Below, piece by piece: positions 35,034-48,875 of a DNA stretch of 64,000 nt (position 1 is its first letter; each line of letters starts with the position of its first letter). The notes under the pieces are model-generated. The model made no database searches, was not told the origin of the DNA, and saw nothing but the letters and a program-made list of their open reading frames with translations. Location of the stretch: NCBI GenBank assembly GCA_964016885.1, contig OZ024748.1, positions 30,961,312-31,025,311 on the forward strand, given 5' to 3'. Origin of the DNA: Eledone cirrhosa (lineage: Eukaryota; Mollusca; Cephalopoda; Octopoda; Eledonidae). The translations under genes and the position numbers were made by a program.

Positions 35034-38000
35034 TTTGACGTAAACTTAAACTTAGATATAAACTTAAACCCCAACCTCAAGCCTTAGACTTAGACTTGAA
35101 CCCCAACTACAAGATTTAGACTTAGATTTAAACCCCAACCCTAAAGGTTAGACTTTGATTGCAACCCCAACTCCTAGCCTTAGACTTAATCCCAACCCCA
35201 AGATTCAGATTTGTACTTAAACCCCAACCCTTAGACTTAGACTTAAACCCCAACCACAAGCCTTAGATTTCGATTGTAAACCCCAAAACCAATCCTGGGA
35301 CTTAGACTTAAACTCCAACCCCAAGCCTTAGACTTAAACTTAAACCCCAACACATGCCTTAGATTTAGAATGAAATCCCAACACCTTACCTTAGACGTAA
35401 ACTTAAACCCCAATCCCAAGGCTTATACTTTGACTTAAACCCGAACCACAAGCCTTTTACATAGACTTAAACCACAAACCCAAGCCTTAGAATTAAACCC
35501 TAATAACAAGCTTGAGACTTACAACCTAACCCCAAACCCAAACCTTAGCCCAACCCGTAAATTTAAACCCAAACCCAAAGCCTTAGATTTAGACTTAAAC
35601 TCCAAGCCTTAGACATAGACTTAAACCCCAACCCCAAGTTTAGAGTTCCACATAAAACCCAACCACAAGCCTTAGACGTAGACTTAAACCCCAACCCCAA
35701 GCCTTAGACTTAGACTTAAACCCCAACTCCAAGCCTCAGAATTAAACCATAACCAGAAGCCTTAGGCATAAACTCCAAACCCAAGCCTTAGACTTTGACT
35801 TAAACACCAACTCCTAGCCTTAGACTTAATCTTAAACCCCAAACCCAAGTCTTAGACTTAGACTTAATCCTCGACGCCCAAGCCTTAGACTTAGATTTAA
35901 ATACCAACCCCAGGCCTTAGACTTAGAATTAAACCACAACCCAAAGCCTTAGTCATAGACTTAATCCCCAACACCAAGCCTTAGACTTAGACTTAAACCT
36001 AAACCCAAAGCTTTAGAATTAAACTTAAACCCCAACCCGAAGCCTTAGACTTAGACTTAAACCCGAACCCCAAGCCTTAGACTTAGACTTAATCCACAAC
36101 ATTAAGCTTTAGACTTAAACTTAAACCCCAAACCTTAGACATAGATTTAAACCCCAACCACAAGCCTTAGACAAAGATTACACCCCAAGCCCAAGCCTTA
36201 GAGTTAGACTTGAAGCCCAAGCCCAAGCATAAGACTTAGACTTAAACCCCAACCCCAAGCCTTGGTCGTAGCCTTAAACCTCTGCCCAAAGCCCTAGAAT
36301 GAGCCTTAAACCCCAAGCCGAAGCTTTAGACTTAAACTTAAACCCTAACCCAAGTCTTAGACTTAGAGTTAAACCCTAACCCCAAGGCTTAGACTTAGAT
36401 TTAAACCCCAACCCCAAGCCTTAGACTTAGACTTACACCCCAACCCCTAGCCTTAGACGTAAACTTAAACCCCAACTCCAAGCCTCAGACTTAGAATTAA
36501 ACCCCAGCCCCAAGCCTTATACATAGACTTAAACCACAACCCCTAGCCTTAGCCCAACCCGTAAACTTAAACCCCAACCCCAAGCCTTAGATTTAGACTT
36601 AAACTCCAATCCTAAGCCTTAGACATAGACTTAAACCCCAACCCAAGCTCTAGACATCGACATAAACCCCAACCACAAGCATTAGACTTAGAACTAAACT
36701 CCAACCCCAAGCCTTAGACTTGAACGCCAACCCCAAGCCTTAGACTTAGACATAAACGCCCTCCCCCAAGCCTTAGACTTAGACTTAAACCCCAAATCGA
36801 AGCCTTAGACTTAAACCCTAACACCAACACTTAGACTTAGACTTAAACCTCAAACCCAAGCCTTAGACGTAAAATTAAACCCCAACTCCAAGACTTAGAC
36901 TTGAACCCCAACCACAAGCATAAGACTTAGACTTAAACACCAACCCCAAGACTTAGACTTAGAATTAAACCCCAACCCCAAGCCTTAGACTTAGACTTAA
37001 AGCCCAACCTAAAGCCTTAGACTTAGACTTAAACCCCAACCCCAAGCCTTAGACATATACTTGAAAACCAACCCCAAGCGTTAGACTTAGATTTAAACCC
37101 AACACCAAGCTTTAGAATTAAACCCTAACACCAAGCCTTCTACTTAAATCCGAAACCAACAGTTAGACTTAGATTTAAACCACAAACCCAAGCCTTAGAC
37201 TTAGACTTAAACCCGAACCTCAAGCCTAAGAGTTAAACACCAACCCCAATTCTTAGTCTTAGATTTAAACCCCACCCTTAGACTTAAACATAAACCCCAA
37301 GCGTTAGAATTAAACAATAACCACAAGCCGTAGACTTAAACCACCTGCATTAGACTTAGATTTAAAGCCAACACCAAGCCTTAGACTTAAACAGTAACCC
37401 CAAGCCTTAGACGTAAGCCCAAACACCAAGTCTTAGAATTAAACCCTAATACGAACCCTTAGACTTAGACTTAAACCACAAACCCAAGCCTTAGACTTAG
37501 ACGTAAACGCCAACCCAAAGGCTTAGACTTTGACTTTAAACCCTAACCCTTAGACTTAGACGTAAACTTAAACTTAGACTTAGACTTAAACCCCAACCCG
37601 AAGCTTAAACTTAAACACTAACCCCAAGCCTCAGGCTTAGACTTAAACCCCAACCCTTAGACTTAGATATAAACTTAAACTTAGATTTAGACTTAAACCC
37701 AACCCCAAACTTTATACTTAGACTTAAAACCCAACTCCACAAGTCTTAGTCTTAAATCCCAACCCCAAGCCTTAGACTTAGACTTAAACCCTAACCCCAA
37801 GCCTTAGATTATACTTAAACCACAAGCCTTAGACTTAGAATTTAAACCCCAATCCCAATCCTGAGACTTAAACTTAAAACCTAACGCCAATCCTTAGACT
37901 TAAATCCCAACCCAAAGCGTTAGACTTAGACTTCAACACTAACCCCAAGCCTCAGACTTAGATTCAAACCCCAACCCTTAGACTTAGACTAAACCCCAAC

Positions 38001-38060
38001 CCCTAGCCTTAGACTTAAACACTAACCCGAAACCTCAGACTTAGACTTAAACCCCAACCC
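35034..38060 (-). repeat. Unit S3 (3,027 bp)
   Basis: S unit differing from the canonical length by a single C lost in TTAAACCCAACCCC at about 37,696. It retains the monomer deleted in S2. Confidence 0.92.
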
Positions 38061-39929
38061 TTTGACGTAAACTTAAACTTAGATATAAACTTAAACCCCA
38101 ACCTCAAGCCTTAGACTTAGACTTGAACCCCAACTACAAGATTTAGACTTAGATTTAAACCCCAACCCTAAAGGTTAGACTTTGATTGCAACCCCAACTC
38201 CTAGCCTTAGACTTAATCCCAACCCCAAGATTCAGATTTGTACTTAAACCCCAACCCTTAGACTTAGACTTAAACCCCAACCACAAGCCTTAGATTTCGA
38301 TTGTAAACCCCAAAACCAATCCTGGGACTTAGACTTAAACTCCAACCCCAAGCCTTAGACTTAAACTTAAACCCCAACACATGCCTTAGATTTAGAATGA
38401 AATCCCAACACCTTACCTTAGACGTAAACTTAAACCCCAATCCCAAGGCTTATACTTTGACTTAAACCCGAACCACAAGCCTTTTACATAGACTTAAACC
38501 ACAAACCCAAGCCTTAGAATTAAACCCTAATAACAAGCTTGAGACTTACAACCTAACCCCAAACCCAAACCTTAGCCCAACCCGTAAATTTAAACCCAAA
38601 CCCAAAGCCTTAGATTTAGACTTAAACTCCAAGCCTTAGACATAGACTTAAACCCCAACCCCAAGTTTAGAGTTCCACATAAAACCCAACCACAAGCCTT
38701 AGACGTAGACTTAAACCCCAACCCCAAGCCTTAGACTTAGACTTAAACCCCAACTCCAAGCCTCAGAATTAAACCATAACCAGAAGCCTTAGGCATAAAC
38801 TCCAAACCCAAGCCTTAGACTTTGACTTAAACACCAACTCCTAGCCTTAGACTTAATCTTAAACCCCAAACCCAAGTCTTAGACTTAGACTTAATCCTCG
38901 ACGCCCAAGCCTTAGACTTAGATTTAAATACCAACCCCAGGCCTTAGACTTAGAATTAAACCACAACCCAAAGCCTTAGTCATAGACTTAATCCCCAACA
39001 CCAAGCCTTAGACTTAGACTTAAACCTAAACCCAAAGCTTTAGAATTAAACTTAAACCCCAACCCGAAGCCTTAGACTTAGACTTAAACCCGAACCCCAA
39101 GCCTTAGACTTAGACTTAATCCACAACATTAAGCTTTAGACTTAAACTTAAACCCCAAGCCTTAGACATAGATTTAAACCCCAACCACAAGCCTTAGACA
39201 AAGATTACACCCCAAGCCCAAGCCTTAGAGTTAGACTTGAAGCCCAAGCCCAAGCATAAGACTTAGACTTAAACCCCAACCCCAAGCCTTGGTCGTAGCC
39301 TTAAACCTCTGCCCAAAGCCCTAGAATGAGCCTTAAACCCCAAGCCGAAGCTTTAGACTTAAACTTAAACCCTAACCCAAGTCTTAGACTTAGAGTTAAA
39401 CCCTAACCCCAAGGCTTAGACTTAGATTTAAACCCCAACCCCAAGCCTTAGACTTAGACTTACACCCCAACCCCTAGCCTTAGACGTAAACTTAAACCCC
39501 AACTCCAAGCCTCAGACTTAGAATTAAACCCCAGCCCCAAGCCTTATACATAGACTTAAACCACAACCCCAAGCCTTAGCCCAACCCGTAAACTTAAACC
39601 CCAACCCCAAGCCTTAGATTTAGACTTAAACTCCAATCCTAAGCCTTAGACATAGACTTAAACCCCAACCCAAGCTCTAGACATCGACATAAACCCCAAC
39701 CACAAGCATTAGACTTAGAACTAAACTCCAACCCCAAGCCTTAGACTTGAACGCCAACCCCAAGCCTTAGACTTAGACATAAACGCCCTCCCCCAAGCCT
39801 TAGACTTAGACTTAAACCCCAAATCGAAGCCTTAGACTTAAACCCTAACACCAACACTTAGACTTAGACTTAAACCTCAAACCCAAGCCTTAGACGTAAA
39901 ATTAAACCCCAACTCCAAGACTTAGACTT

Positions 39930-40821
39930 AAACCCCAACCTCAAGCCTTAGACGTAGTCTTAAACCCCAACCCAAAGCCTTAGACTTAGAATTAAACTCC
40001 AACCCCAAGCCTTAGGCATAGACTTCAAGCGCAAGCGTTAGACTTAGACTTGAACCCCAACCATAAGCATAAGACTTAGACTTAAAGCCCAACCCCAAAA
40101 CTTAGACTTAGACTTAAACCCCAACCCCTAGCCTTAGACTTAAAGCCCAACCCAAAGCCTTAGACTTAAACTTAAACCCTAACCCAAGTCTTAGACTTAG
40201 AGTTAAATCCTAACCCCAAGGCTTAGACTTAGATTTAAACCCCAATCCCAAGCTTTAGACTTAGACGTAAACCCAAACTCCAAGCCTTAGAATTAAATCC
40301 AAATCACAACACTTAGACTTAAACACGAACCCAACCTTATCCTTAGAATTAGACTTATACCCCAACCCCAAGCCTTAGACTTAGACTTAAACCCTAACGC
40401 CAAGCATTAGATTTATACTCACGTCCTAAACCCAAGCCTTAGATTTAGACTTAAACCCTAACCACATGCCTTAGATTTAGACTTAAACCCGAACCCCAAG
40501 CCTCAGACGTAGACTTAAACCACAAACCCAAGCGTTAGACCTAGACTTAAACCCCAAGCCTTAGGCTTAGACTTAAACCCTAAACTTAAACCTTAGAGTT
40601 ATATTTAACCCCAATCCCGAGCCTGAGACTTAAACTTAAACCCAAACCCCAAGCCTTAGAATTAGACTTAAAACCCAACCTAAAGCCTTAGACTTAGACT
40701 TAATCCCCAACATTAAGCTTTAGACTTAGACTTAAACCCCAAGCCTGAGACATAGATTTAAACCCCAACCACAAGACTTAGGCTTAGACTTAAACCCCAA
40801 GACAAACTTAGAATTAGACTT
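39930..40821 (-). repeat. L-specific insert in L1 (892 bp)
   Basis: Block of satellite monomers placed exactly between CCAAGACTTAGACTT and GAACCCCAACCACAAGC, which are contiguous in S units. It begins AAACCCCAACCTCAAGCC and ends just after the M1-type GACAAACTTAGAATTAGAC. It lacks the terminal GCGCAAGCG monomer (32 bp) found in the other inserts. Because it is itself made of monomers, it is an expanded register of the HOR and not a foreign element. Confidence 0.88.
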
Positions 40822-41766
40822 GAACCCCAACCACAAGCATAAGACTTAGACTTAAACACCAACCCCAAGACTTAGACTTAGAATTAAACCCCAACCCCAA
40901 GCCTTAGACTTAGACTTAAAGCCCAACCTAAAGCCTTAGACTTAGACTTAAACCCCAACCCCAAGCCTTAGACATATACTTGAAAACCAACCCCAAGCGT
41001 TAGACTTAGATTTAAACCCAACACCAAGCTTTAGAATTAAACCCTAACACCAAGCCTTCTACTTAAATCCGAAACCAACATTTAGACTTAGATTTAAACC
41101 ACAAACCCAAGCCTTAGACTTAGACTTAAACCCGAACCTCAAGCCTAAGAGTTAAACACCAACCCCAATTCTTAGTCTTAGATTTAAACCCCACCCTTAG
41201 ACTTAAACATAAACCCCAAGCGTTAGAATTAAACAATAACCACAAGCCGTAGACTTAAACCACCTGCATTAGACTTAGATTTAAAGCCAACACCAAGCCT
41301 TAGACTTAAACAGTAACCCCAAGCCTTAGACGTAAGACCAAACACCAAGTCTTAGAATTAAACCCTAATACGAACCCTTAGACTTAGACGTAAACGCCAA
41401 CCCAAAGGCTTAGACTTTGACTTTAAACCCTAACCCTTAGACTTAGACGTAAACTTAAACTTAGACTTAGACTTAAACCCCAACCCGAAGCTTAAACTTA
41501 AACACTAACCCCAAGCCTCAGGCTTAGACTTAAACCCCAACCCTTAGACTTAGATATAAACTTAAACTTAGATTTAGACTTAAACCCCAACCCCAAACTT
41601 TATACTTAGACTTAAAACCCAACTCCACAAGTCTTAGTCTTAAATCCCAACCCCAAGCCTTAGACTTAGACTTAAACCCTAACCCCAAGCCTTAGATTAT
41701 ACTTAAACCACAAGCCTTAGACTTAGAATTTAAACCCCAATCCCAATCCTGAGACTTAAACTTAAA

Positions 41767-41905
41767 ACCTAACCCCAAGCCTTAGACTTAAATCCTAAAC
41801 CGACCCTTAGACTTAGACTTAAACCACAAATCCAAGCCTCATACTTAGACTTAAACCCCAACCACAAGACTTGGACATAGACATAAACCCCAACCCCTAG
41901 CCTTA
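41767..41905 (-). repeat. L-linked variant segment (example in L1)
   Basis: Four to five monomers (TCCTAAACCGACCC, AATCCAAGCCTCATAC, GACATAGACATAAACC) that replace the S-type series (CCCAAAGCGTTAGAC, CTTCAACACTAACC, GATTCAAACC). The L-type version is also at ~48,692-48,826, 55,646-55,780, 59,580-59,713 and 63,532-63,652, always downstream of a 924-bp insert and never in an S unit. The two markers are therefore fully linked in this window. Confidence 0.85.
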
Positions 41906-41954
41906 GACTTAAACACTAACCCGAAACCTCAGACTTAGACTTAAACCCCAACCC

Positions 41955-44949
41955 TTTGACGTAAACTTAAACTTAGATATAAACTTAAACCCCAACCTCA
42001 AGCCTTAGACTTAGACTTGAACCCCATCTACAAGTTTTAGACTTAGATTTAAACCCCAACCCTAAAGGTTAGACTTTGATTGCAACCCCAACTCCTAGCC
42101 TTAGACTTAATCCCAAACCCAAGATTCAGATTTGTACTTAAACCCCAACCCTTAGACTTAGACTTAAACCCCAACCACAAGCCTTAGATTTCGATTGTAA
42201 ACCCCAAAACCAATCCTGGGACTTAGACTTAAACTCCAACCCCAAGCCTTAGACTTAAACTTAAACCCCAACACATGCCTTAGATTTAGAATGAAATCCC
42301 AACACCTTACCTTAGACGTAAACTTAAACCCCAATCCCAAGGCTTATACTTTGACTTAAACCCGAACCACAAGCCTTTTACATAGACTTAAACCACAAAC
42401 CCAAGCCTTAGAATTAAACCCTAATAACAAGCTTGAGACTTACAACCTAACCCCAAACCCAAACCTTAGCCCAACCCGTAAATTTAAACCCAAACCCAAA
42501 GCCTTAGATTTAGACTTAAACTCCAAGCCTTAGACATAGACTTAAACCCCAACCCCAAGTTTAGAGTTCCACATAAAACCCAACCACAAGCCTTAGACGT
42601 AGACTTAAACCCCAACCCCAAGCCTTAGACTTAGACTTAAACCCCAACTCCAAGCCTCAGAATTAAACCATAACCAGAAGCCTTAGGCATAAACTCCAAA
42701 CCCAAGCCTTAGACTTTGACTTAAACACCAACTCCTAGCCTTAGACTTAATCTTAAACCCCAAACCCAAGTCTTAGACTTAGACTTAATCCTCGACGCCC
42801 AAGCCTTAGACTTAGATTTAAATACCAACCCCAGGCCTTAGACTTAGAATTAAACCACAACCCAAAGCCTTAGTCATAGACTTAATCCCCAACACCAAGC
42901 CTTAGACTTAGACTTAAACCTAAACCCAAAGCTTTAGAATTAAACTTAAACCCCAACCCGAAGCCTTAGACTTAGACTTAAACCCGAACCCCAAGCCTTA
43001 GACTTAGACTTAATCCACAACATTAAGCTTTAGACTTAAACTTAAACCCCAAGCCTTAGACATAGATTTAAACCCCAACCACAAGCCTTAGACAAAGATT
43101 ACACCCCAAGCCCAAGCCTTAGAGTTAGACTTGAAGCCCAAGCCCAAGCATAAGACTTAGACTTAAACCCCAACCCCAAGCCTTGGTCGTAGCCTTAAAC
43201 CTCTGCCCAAAGCCCTAGAATGAGCCTTAAACCCCAAGCCGAAGCTTTAGACTTAAACTTAAACCCTAACCCAAGTCTTAGACTTAGAGTTAAACCCTAA
43301 CCCCAAGGCTTAGACTTAGATTTAAACCCCAACCCCAAGCCTTAGACTTAGACTTACACCCCAACCCCTAGCCTTAGACGTAAACTTAAACCCCAACTCC
43401 AAGCCTCAGACTTAGAATTAAACCCCAGCCCCAAGCCTTATACATAGACTTAAACCACAACCCCAAGCCTTAGCCCAACCCGTAAACTTAAACCCCAACC
43501 CCAAGCCTTAGATTTAGACTTAAACTCCAATCCTAAGCCTTAGACATAGACTTAAACCCCAACCCAAGCTCTAGACATCGACATAAACCGCAACCACAAG
43601 CATTAGACTTAGAACTAAACTCCAACCCCAAGCCTTAGACTTGAACGCCAACCCCAAGCCTTAGACTTAGACTTAAACCCCAAATCGAAGCCTTAGACTT
43701 AAACCCTAACACCAACACTTAGACTTAGACTTAAACCTCAAACCCAAGCCTTAGACGTAAAATTAAACCCCAACTCCAAGACTTAGACTTGAACCCCAAC
43801 CACAAGCATAAGACTTAGACTTAAACACCAACCCCAAGACTTAGACTTAGAATTAAACCCCAACCCCAAGCCTTAGACTTAGACTTAAAGCCCAACCTAA
43901 AGCCTTAGACTTAGACTTAAACCCCAACCCCAAGCCTTAGACATATACTTGAAAACCAACCCCAAGCGTTAGACTTAGATTTAAACCCAACACCAAGCTT
44001 TAGAATTAAACCCTAACACCAAGCCTTCTACTTAAATCCGAAACCAACATTTAGACTTAGATTTAAACCACAAACCCAAGCCTTAGACTTAGACTTAAAC
44101 CCGAACCTCAAGCCTAAGAGTTAAACACCAACCCCAATTCTTAGTCTTAGATTTAAACCCCACCCTTAGACTTAAACATAAACCCCAAGCGTTAGAATTA
44201 AACAATAACCACAAGCCATAGACTTAAACCACCTGCATTAGACTTAGATTTAAAGCCAACACCAAGCCTTAGACTTAAACAGTAACCCCAAGCCTTAGAC
44301 GTAAGCCCAAACACCAAGTCTTAGAATTAAACCCTAATACGAACCCTTAGACTTAGACTTAAACCACAAACCCAAGCCTTAGACTTAGACGTAAACGCCA
44401 ACCCAAAGGCTTAGACTTTGACTTTAAACCCTAACCCTTAGACTTAGACGTAAACTTAAACTTAGACTTAGACTTAAACCCCAACCCGAAGCTTAAACTT
44501 AAACACTAACCCCAAGCCTCAGGCTTAGACTTAAACCCCAACCCTTAGACTTAGATATAAACTTAAACTTAGATTTAGACTTAAACCCCAACCCCAAACT
44601 TTATACTTAGACTTAAAACCCAACTCCACAAGTCTTAGTCTTAAATCCCAACCCCAAGCCTTAGACTTAGACTTAAACCCTAACCCCAAGCCTTAGATTA
44701 TACTTAAACCACAAGCCTTAGACTTAGAATTTAAACCCCAATCCCAATCCTGAGACTTAAACTTAAAACCTAACGCCAATCCTTAGACTTAAATCCCAAC
44801 CCAAAGCGTTAGACTTAGACTTCAACACTAACCCCAAGCCTCAGACTTAGATTCAAACCCCAACCCTTAGACTTAGACTAAACCCCAACCCCTAGCCTTA
44901 GACTTAAACACTAACCCGAAACCTCAGACTTAGACTTAAACCCCAACCC
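41955..44949 (-). repeat. Unit S4 (2,995 bp)
   Basis: S unit lacking a 33-bp monomer (the ACATAAACGCCCTCCCCC unit) at about 43,670. It shares private variants with S5: AAGTTTTAGAC near 42,033, CCCAAACCCAAGATTC near 42,113, AAACCGCAACCAC near 43,585 and GCCATAGAC near 44,216. S4 and S5 are therefore closest relatives. Confidence 0.92.
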
Positions 44950-47900
44950 TTTGACGTAAACTTAAACTTAGATATAAACTTAAACCCCAACCTCAAGCCT
45001 TAGACTTAGACTTGAACCCCAACTACAAGATTTAGACTTAGATTTAAACCCCAACCCTAAAGGTTAGACTTTGATTGCAACCCCAACTCCTAGCCTTAGA
45101 CTTAATCCCAACCCCAAGATTCAGATTTGTACTTAAACCCCAACCCTTAGACTTAGACTTAAACCCCAACCACAAGCCTTAGATTTCGATTGTAAACCCC
45201 AAAACCAATCCTGGGACTTAGACTTAAACTCCAACCCCAAGCCTTAGACTTAAACTTAAACCCCAACACATGCCTTAGATTTAGAATGAAATCCCAACAC
45301 CTTACCTTAGACGTAAACTTAAACCCCAATCCCAAGGCTTATACTTTGACTTAAACCCGAACCACAAGCCTTTTACATAGACTTAAACCACAAACCCAAG
45401 CCTTAGAATTAAACCCTAATAACAAGCTTGAGACTTACAACCTAACCCCAAACCCAAACCTTAGCCCAACCCGTAAATTTAAACCCAAACCCAAAGCCTT
45501 AGATTTAGACTTAAACTCCAAGCCTTAGACATAGACTTAAACCCCAACCCCAAGTTTAGAGTTCCACATAAAACCCAACCACAAGCCTTAGACGTAGACT
45601 TAAACCCCAACCCCAAGCCTTAGACTTAGACTTAAACCCCAACTCCAAGCCTCAGAATTAAACCATAACCAGAAGCCTTAGGCATAAACTCCAAACCCAA
45701 GCCTTAGACTTTGACTTAAACACCAACTCCTAGCCTTAGACTTAATCTTAAACCCCAAACCCAAGTCTTAGACTTAGACTTAATCCTCGACGCCCAAGCC
45801 TTAGACTTAGATTTAAATACCAACCCCAGGCCTTAGACTTAGAATTAAACCACAACCCAAAGCCTTAGTCATAGACTTAATCCCCAACACCAAGCCTTAG
45901 ACTTAGACTTAAACCTAAACCCAAAGCTTTAGAATTAAACTTAAACCCCAACCCGAAGCCTTAGACTTAGACTTAAACCCGAACCCCAAGCCTTAGACTT
46001 AGACTTAATCCACAACATTAAGCTTTAGACTTAAACTTAAACCCCAAGCCTTAGACATAGATTTAAACCCCAACCACAAGCCTTAGACAAAGATTACACC
46101 CCAAGCCCAAGCCTTAGAGTTAGACTTGAAGCCCAAGCCCAAGCATAAGACTTAGACTTAAACCCCAACCCCAAGCCTTGGTCGTAGCCTTAAACCTCTG
46201 CCCAAAGCCCTAGAATGAGCCTTAAACCCCAAGCCGAAGCTTTAGACTTAAACTTAAACCCTAACCCAAGTCTTAGACTTAGAGTTAAACCCTAACCCCA
46301 AGGCTTAGACTTAGATTTAAACCCCAACCCCAAGCCTTAGACTTAGACTTACACCCCAACCCCTAGCCTTAGACGTAAACTTAAACCCCAACTCCAAGCC
46401 TCAGACTTAGAATTAAACCCCAGCCCCAAGCCTTATACATAGACTTAAACCACAACCCCTAGCCTTAGCCCAACCCGTAAACTTAAACCCCAACCCCAAG
46501 CCTTAGATTTAGACTTAAACTCCAATCCTAAGCCTTAGACATAGACTTAAACCCCAACCCAAGCTCTAGACATCGACATAAACCCCAACCACAAGCATTA
46601 GACTTAGAACTAAACTCCAACCCCAAGCCTTAGACTTGAACGCCAACCCCAAGCCTTAGACTTAGACATAAACGTCCTCCCCCAAGCCTTAGACTTAGAC
46701 TTAAACCCCAAATCGAAGCCTTAGACTTAAACCCTAACACCAACACTTAGACTTAGACTTAAACCTCAAACCCAAGCCTTAGACGTAAAATTAAACCCCA
46801 ACTCCAAGACTTAGACTTAAACCCCAACCTCAAGCCTTAGACGTAGTCTTAAACCCCAACCCAAAGCCTTAGACTTAGAATTAAACTCCAACCCCAAGCC
46901 TTAGGCATAGACTTCAAGCGCAAGCGTTAGACTTAGACTTGAACCCCAACCATAAGCATAAGACTTAGACTTAAAGCCCAACCCCAAAACTTAGACTTAG
47001 ACTTAAACCCCAACCCCTAGCCTTAGACTTAAAGCCCAACCCAAAGCCTTAGACTTAAACTTAAACCCTAACCCAAGTCTTAGACTTAGAGTTAAACCCT
47101 AACCCCAAGGCTTAGACTTAGATTTAAACCCCAATCCCAAGCTTTAGACTTAGACGTAAACCCAAACTCCAAGCCTTAGAATTAAATCCAAATCACAACA
47201 CTTAGACTTAAACACGAACCCAACCTTATCCTTAGAATTAGACTTATACCCCAACCCCAAGCCTTAGACTTAGACTTAAACCCTAACGCCAAGCATTAGA
47301 TTTATACTCACGTCCTAAACCCAAGCCTTAGATTTAGACTTAAACCCTAACCACATGCCTTAGATTTAGACTTAAACCCGAACCCCAAGCCTCAGACGTA
47401 GACTTAAACCACAAACCCAAGCGTTAGACCTAGACTTAAACCCCAAGCCTTAGGCTTAGACTTAAACCCCAAACTTAAACCTTAGAGTTATATTTAACCC
47501 CAATCCCGAGCCTGAGACTTAAACTTAAACCCAAACCCCAAGCCTTAGAATTAGACTTAAAACCCAACCTAAAGCCTTAGACTTAGACTTAATCCCCAAC
47601 ATTAAGCTTTAGACTTAGACTTAAACCCCAAGCCTGAGACATAGATTTAAACCCCAACCACAAGACTTAGGCTTAGACTTAAACCCCAAGACAAACTTAG
47701 AATTAGACTTGAAGCCCAAGCGCAAGCGTTAGACTTAGACTTGAACCCCAACCACAAGCATAAGACTTAGACTTAAACACCAACCCCAAGACTTAGACTT
47801 AGAATTAAACCCCAACCCCAAGCCTTAGACTTAGACTTAAAGCCCAACCTAAAGCCTTAGACTTAGACTTAAACCCCAACCCCAAGCCTTAGACATATAC

Positions 47901-48875
47901 TTGAAAACCAACCCCAAGCGTTAGACTTAGATTTAAACCCAACACCAAGCTTTAGAATTAAACCCTAACACCAAGCCTTCTACTTAAATCCGAAACCAAC
48001 ATTTAGACTTAGATTTAAACCACAAACCCAAGCCTTAGACTTAGACTTAAACCCGAACCTCAAGCCTAAGAGTTAAACACCAACCCCAATTCTTAGTCTT
48101 AGATTTAAACCCCACCCTTAGACTTAAACATAAACCCCAAGCGTTAGAATTAAACAATAACCACAAGCCGTAGACTTAAACCACCTGCATTAGACTTAGA
48201 TTTAAAGCCAACACCAAGCCTTAGACTTAAACAGTAACCCCAAGCCTTAGACGTAAGACCAAACACCAAGTCTTAGAATTAAACCCTAATACGAACCCTT
48301 AGACTTAGACGTAAACGCCAACCCAAAGGCTTAGACTTTGACTTTAAACCCTAACCCTTAGACTTAGACGTAAACTTAAACTTAGACTTAGACTTAAACC
48401 CCAACCCGAAGCTTAAACTTAAACACTAACCCCAAGCCTCAGGCTTAGACTTAAACCCCAACCCTTAGACTTAGATATAAACTTAAACTTAGATTTAGAC
48501 TTAAACCCCAACCCCAAACTTTATACTTAGACTTAAAACCCAACTCCACAAGTCTTAGTCTTAAATCCCAACCCCAAGCCTTAGACTTAGACTTAAACCC
48601 TAACCCCAAGCCTTAGATTATACTTAAACCACAAGCCTTAGACTTAGAATTTAAACCCCAATCCCAATCCTGAGACTTAAACTTAAAACCTAACCCCAAG
48701 ACTTAGACTTAAATCCTAAACCGACCCTTAGACTTAGACTTAAACCACAAATCCAAGCCTCATACTTAGACTTAAACCCCAACCACAAGACTTAGACATA
48801 GACATAAACCCCAACCCCTAGCCTTAGACTTAAACACTAACCCGAAACCTCAGACTTAGACTTAAACCCCAACCC
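44950..48875 (-). repeat. Unit L2 (3,926 bp)
   Basis: Long unit with the full 924-bp insert at 46,819-47,742. It lacks the same 32-bp monomer as L1 near 48,307 (CGTAAGACC ... CGAACCCTTAGAC directly into GACGTAAACGCC). It shares the CGTAAGACCAAACACC variant with L1 and L3. Confidence 0.92.
46819..47742 (-). repeat. L-specific insert in L2 (924 bp)
   Basis: Same position and content as in L1, with the additional monomer AAGCGCAAGCGTTAGAC at its end. It contains an M1 module in C-strand orientation (AATCCCCAACATTAAGC ... GAAGCCCAAGCGCAAGC). Its first ~250 bp resembles 27,543-27,700 next to the junction. Confidence 0.88.

Larger units (their letters stand above)
38061..41954 (-). repeat. Unit L1 (3,894 bp)
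   Basis: First long unit. It has the insert at 39,930-40,821 (892 bp here, lacking the GCGCAAGCG monomer present in L2-L5). It also lacks a 32-bp monomer near 41,383 (the ACCACAAACCC unit), shared with L2. Canonical L (3,958) minus two 32-bp monomers gives 3,894 exactly. It ends with the L-specific variant segment (TCCTAAACCGACCC, about 41,767-41,905). Confidence 0.92.

Noticed and set aside
39930..40821. Transposon insertion as the source of the L-specific 0.9-kb block
   Set aside because: The block is composed of the same monomers, has no terminal inverted repeats, target-site duplication, poly-A or coding capacity, and its M1 part has relatives elsewhere in the window.
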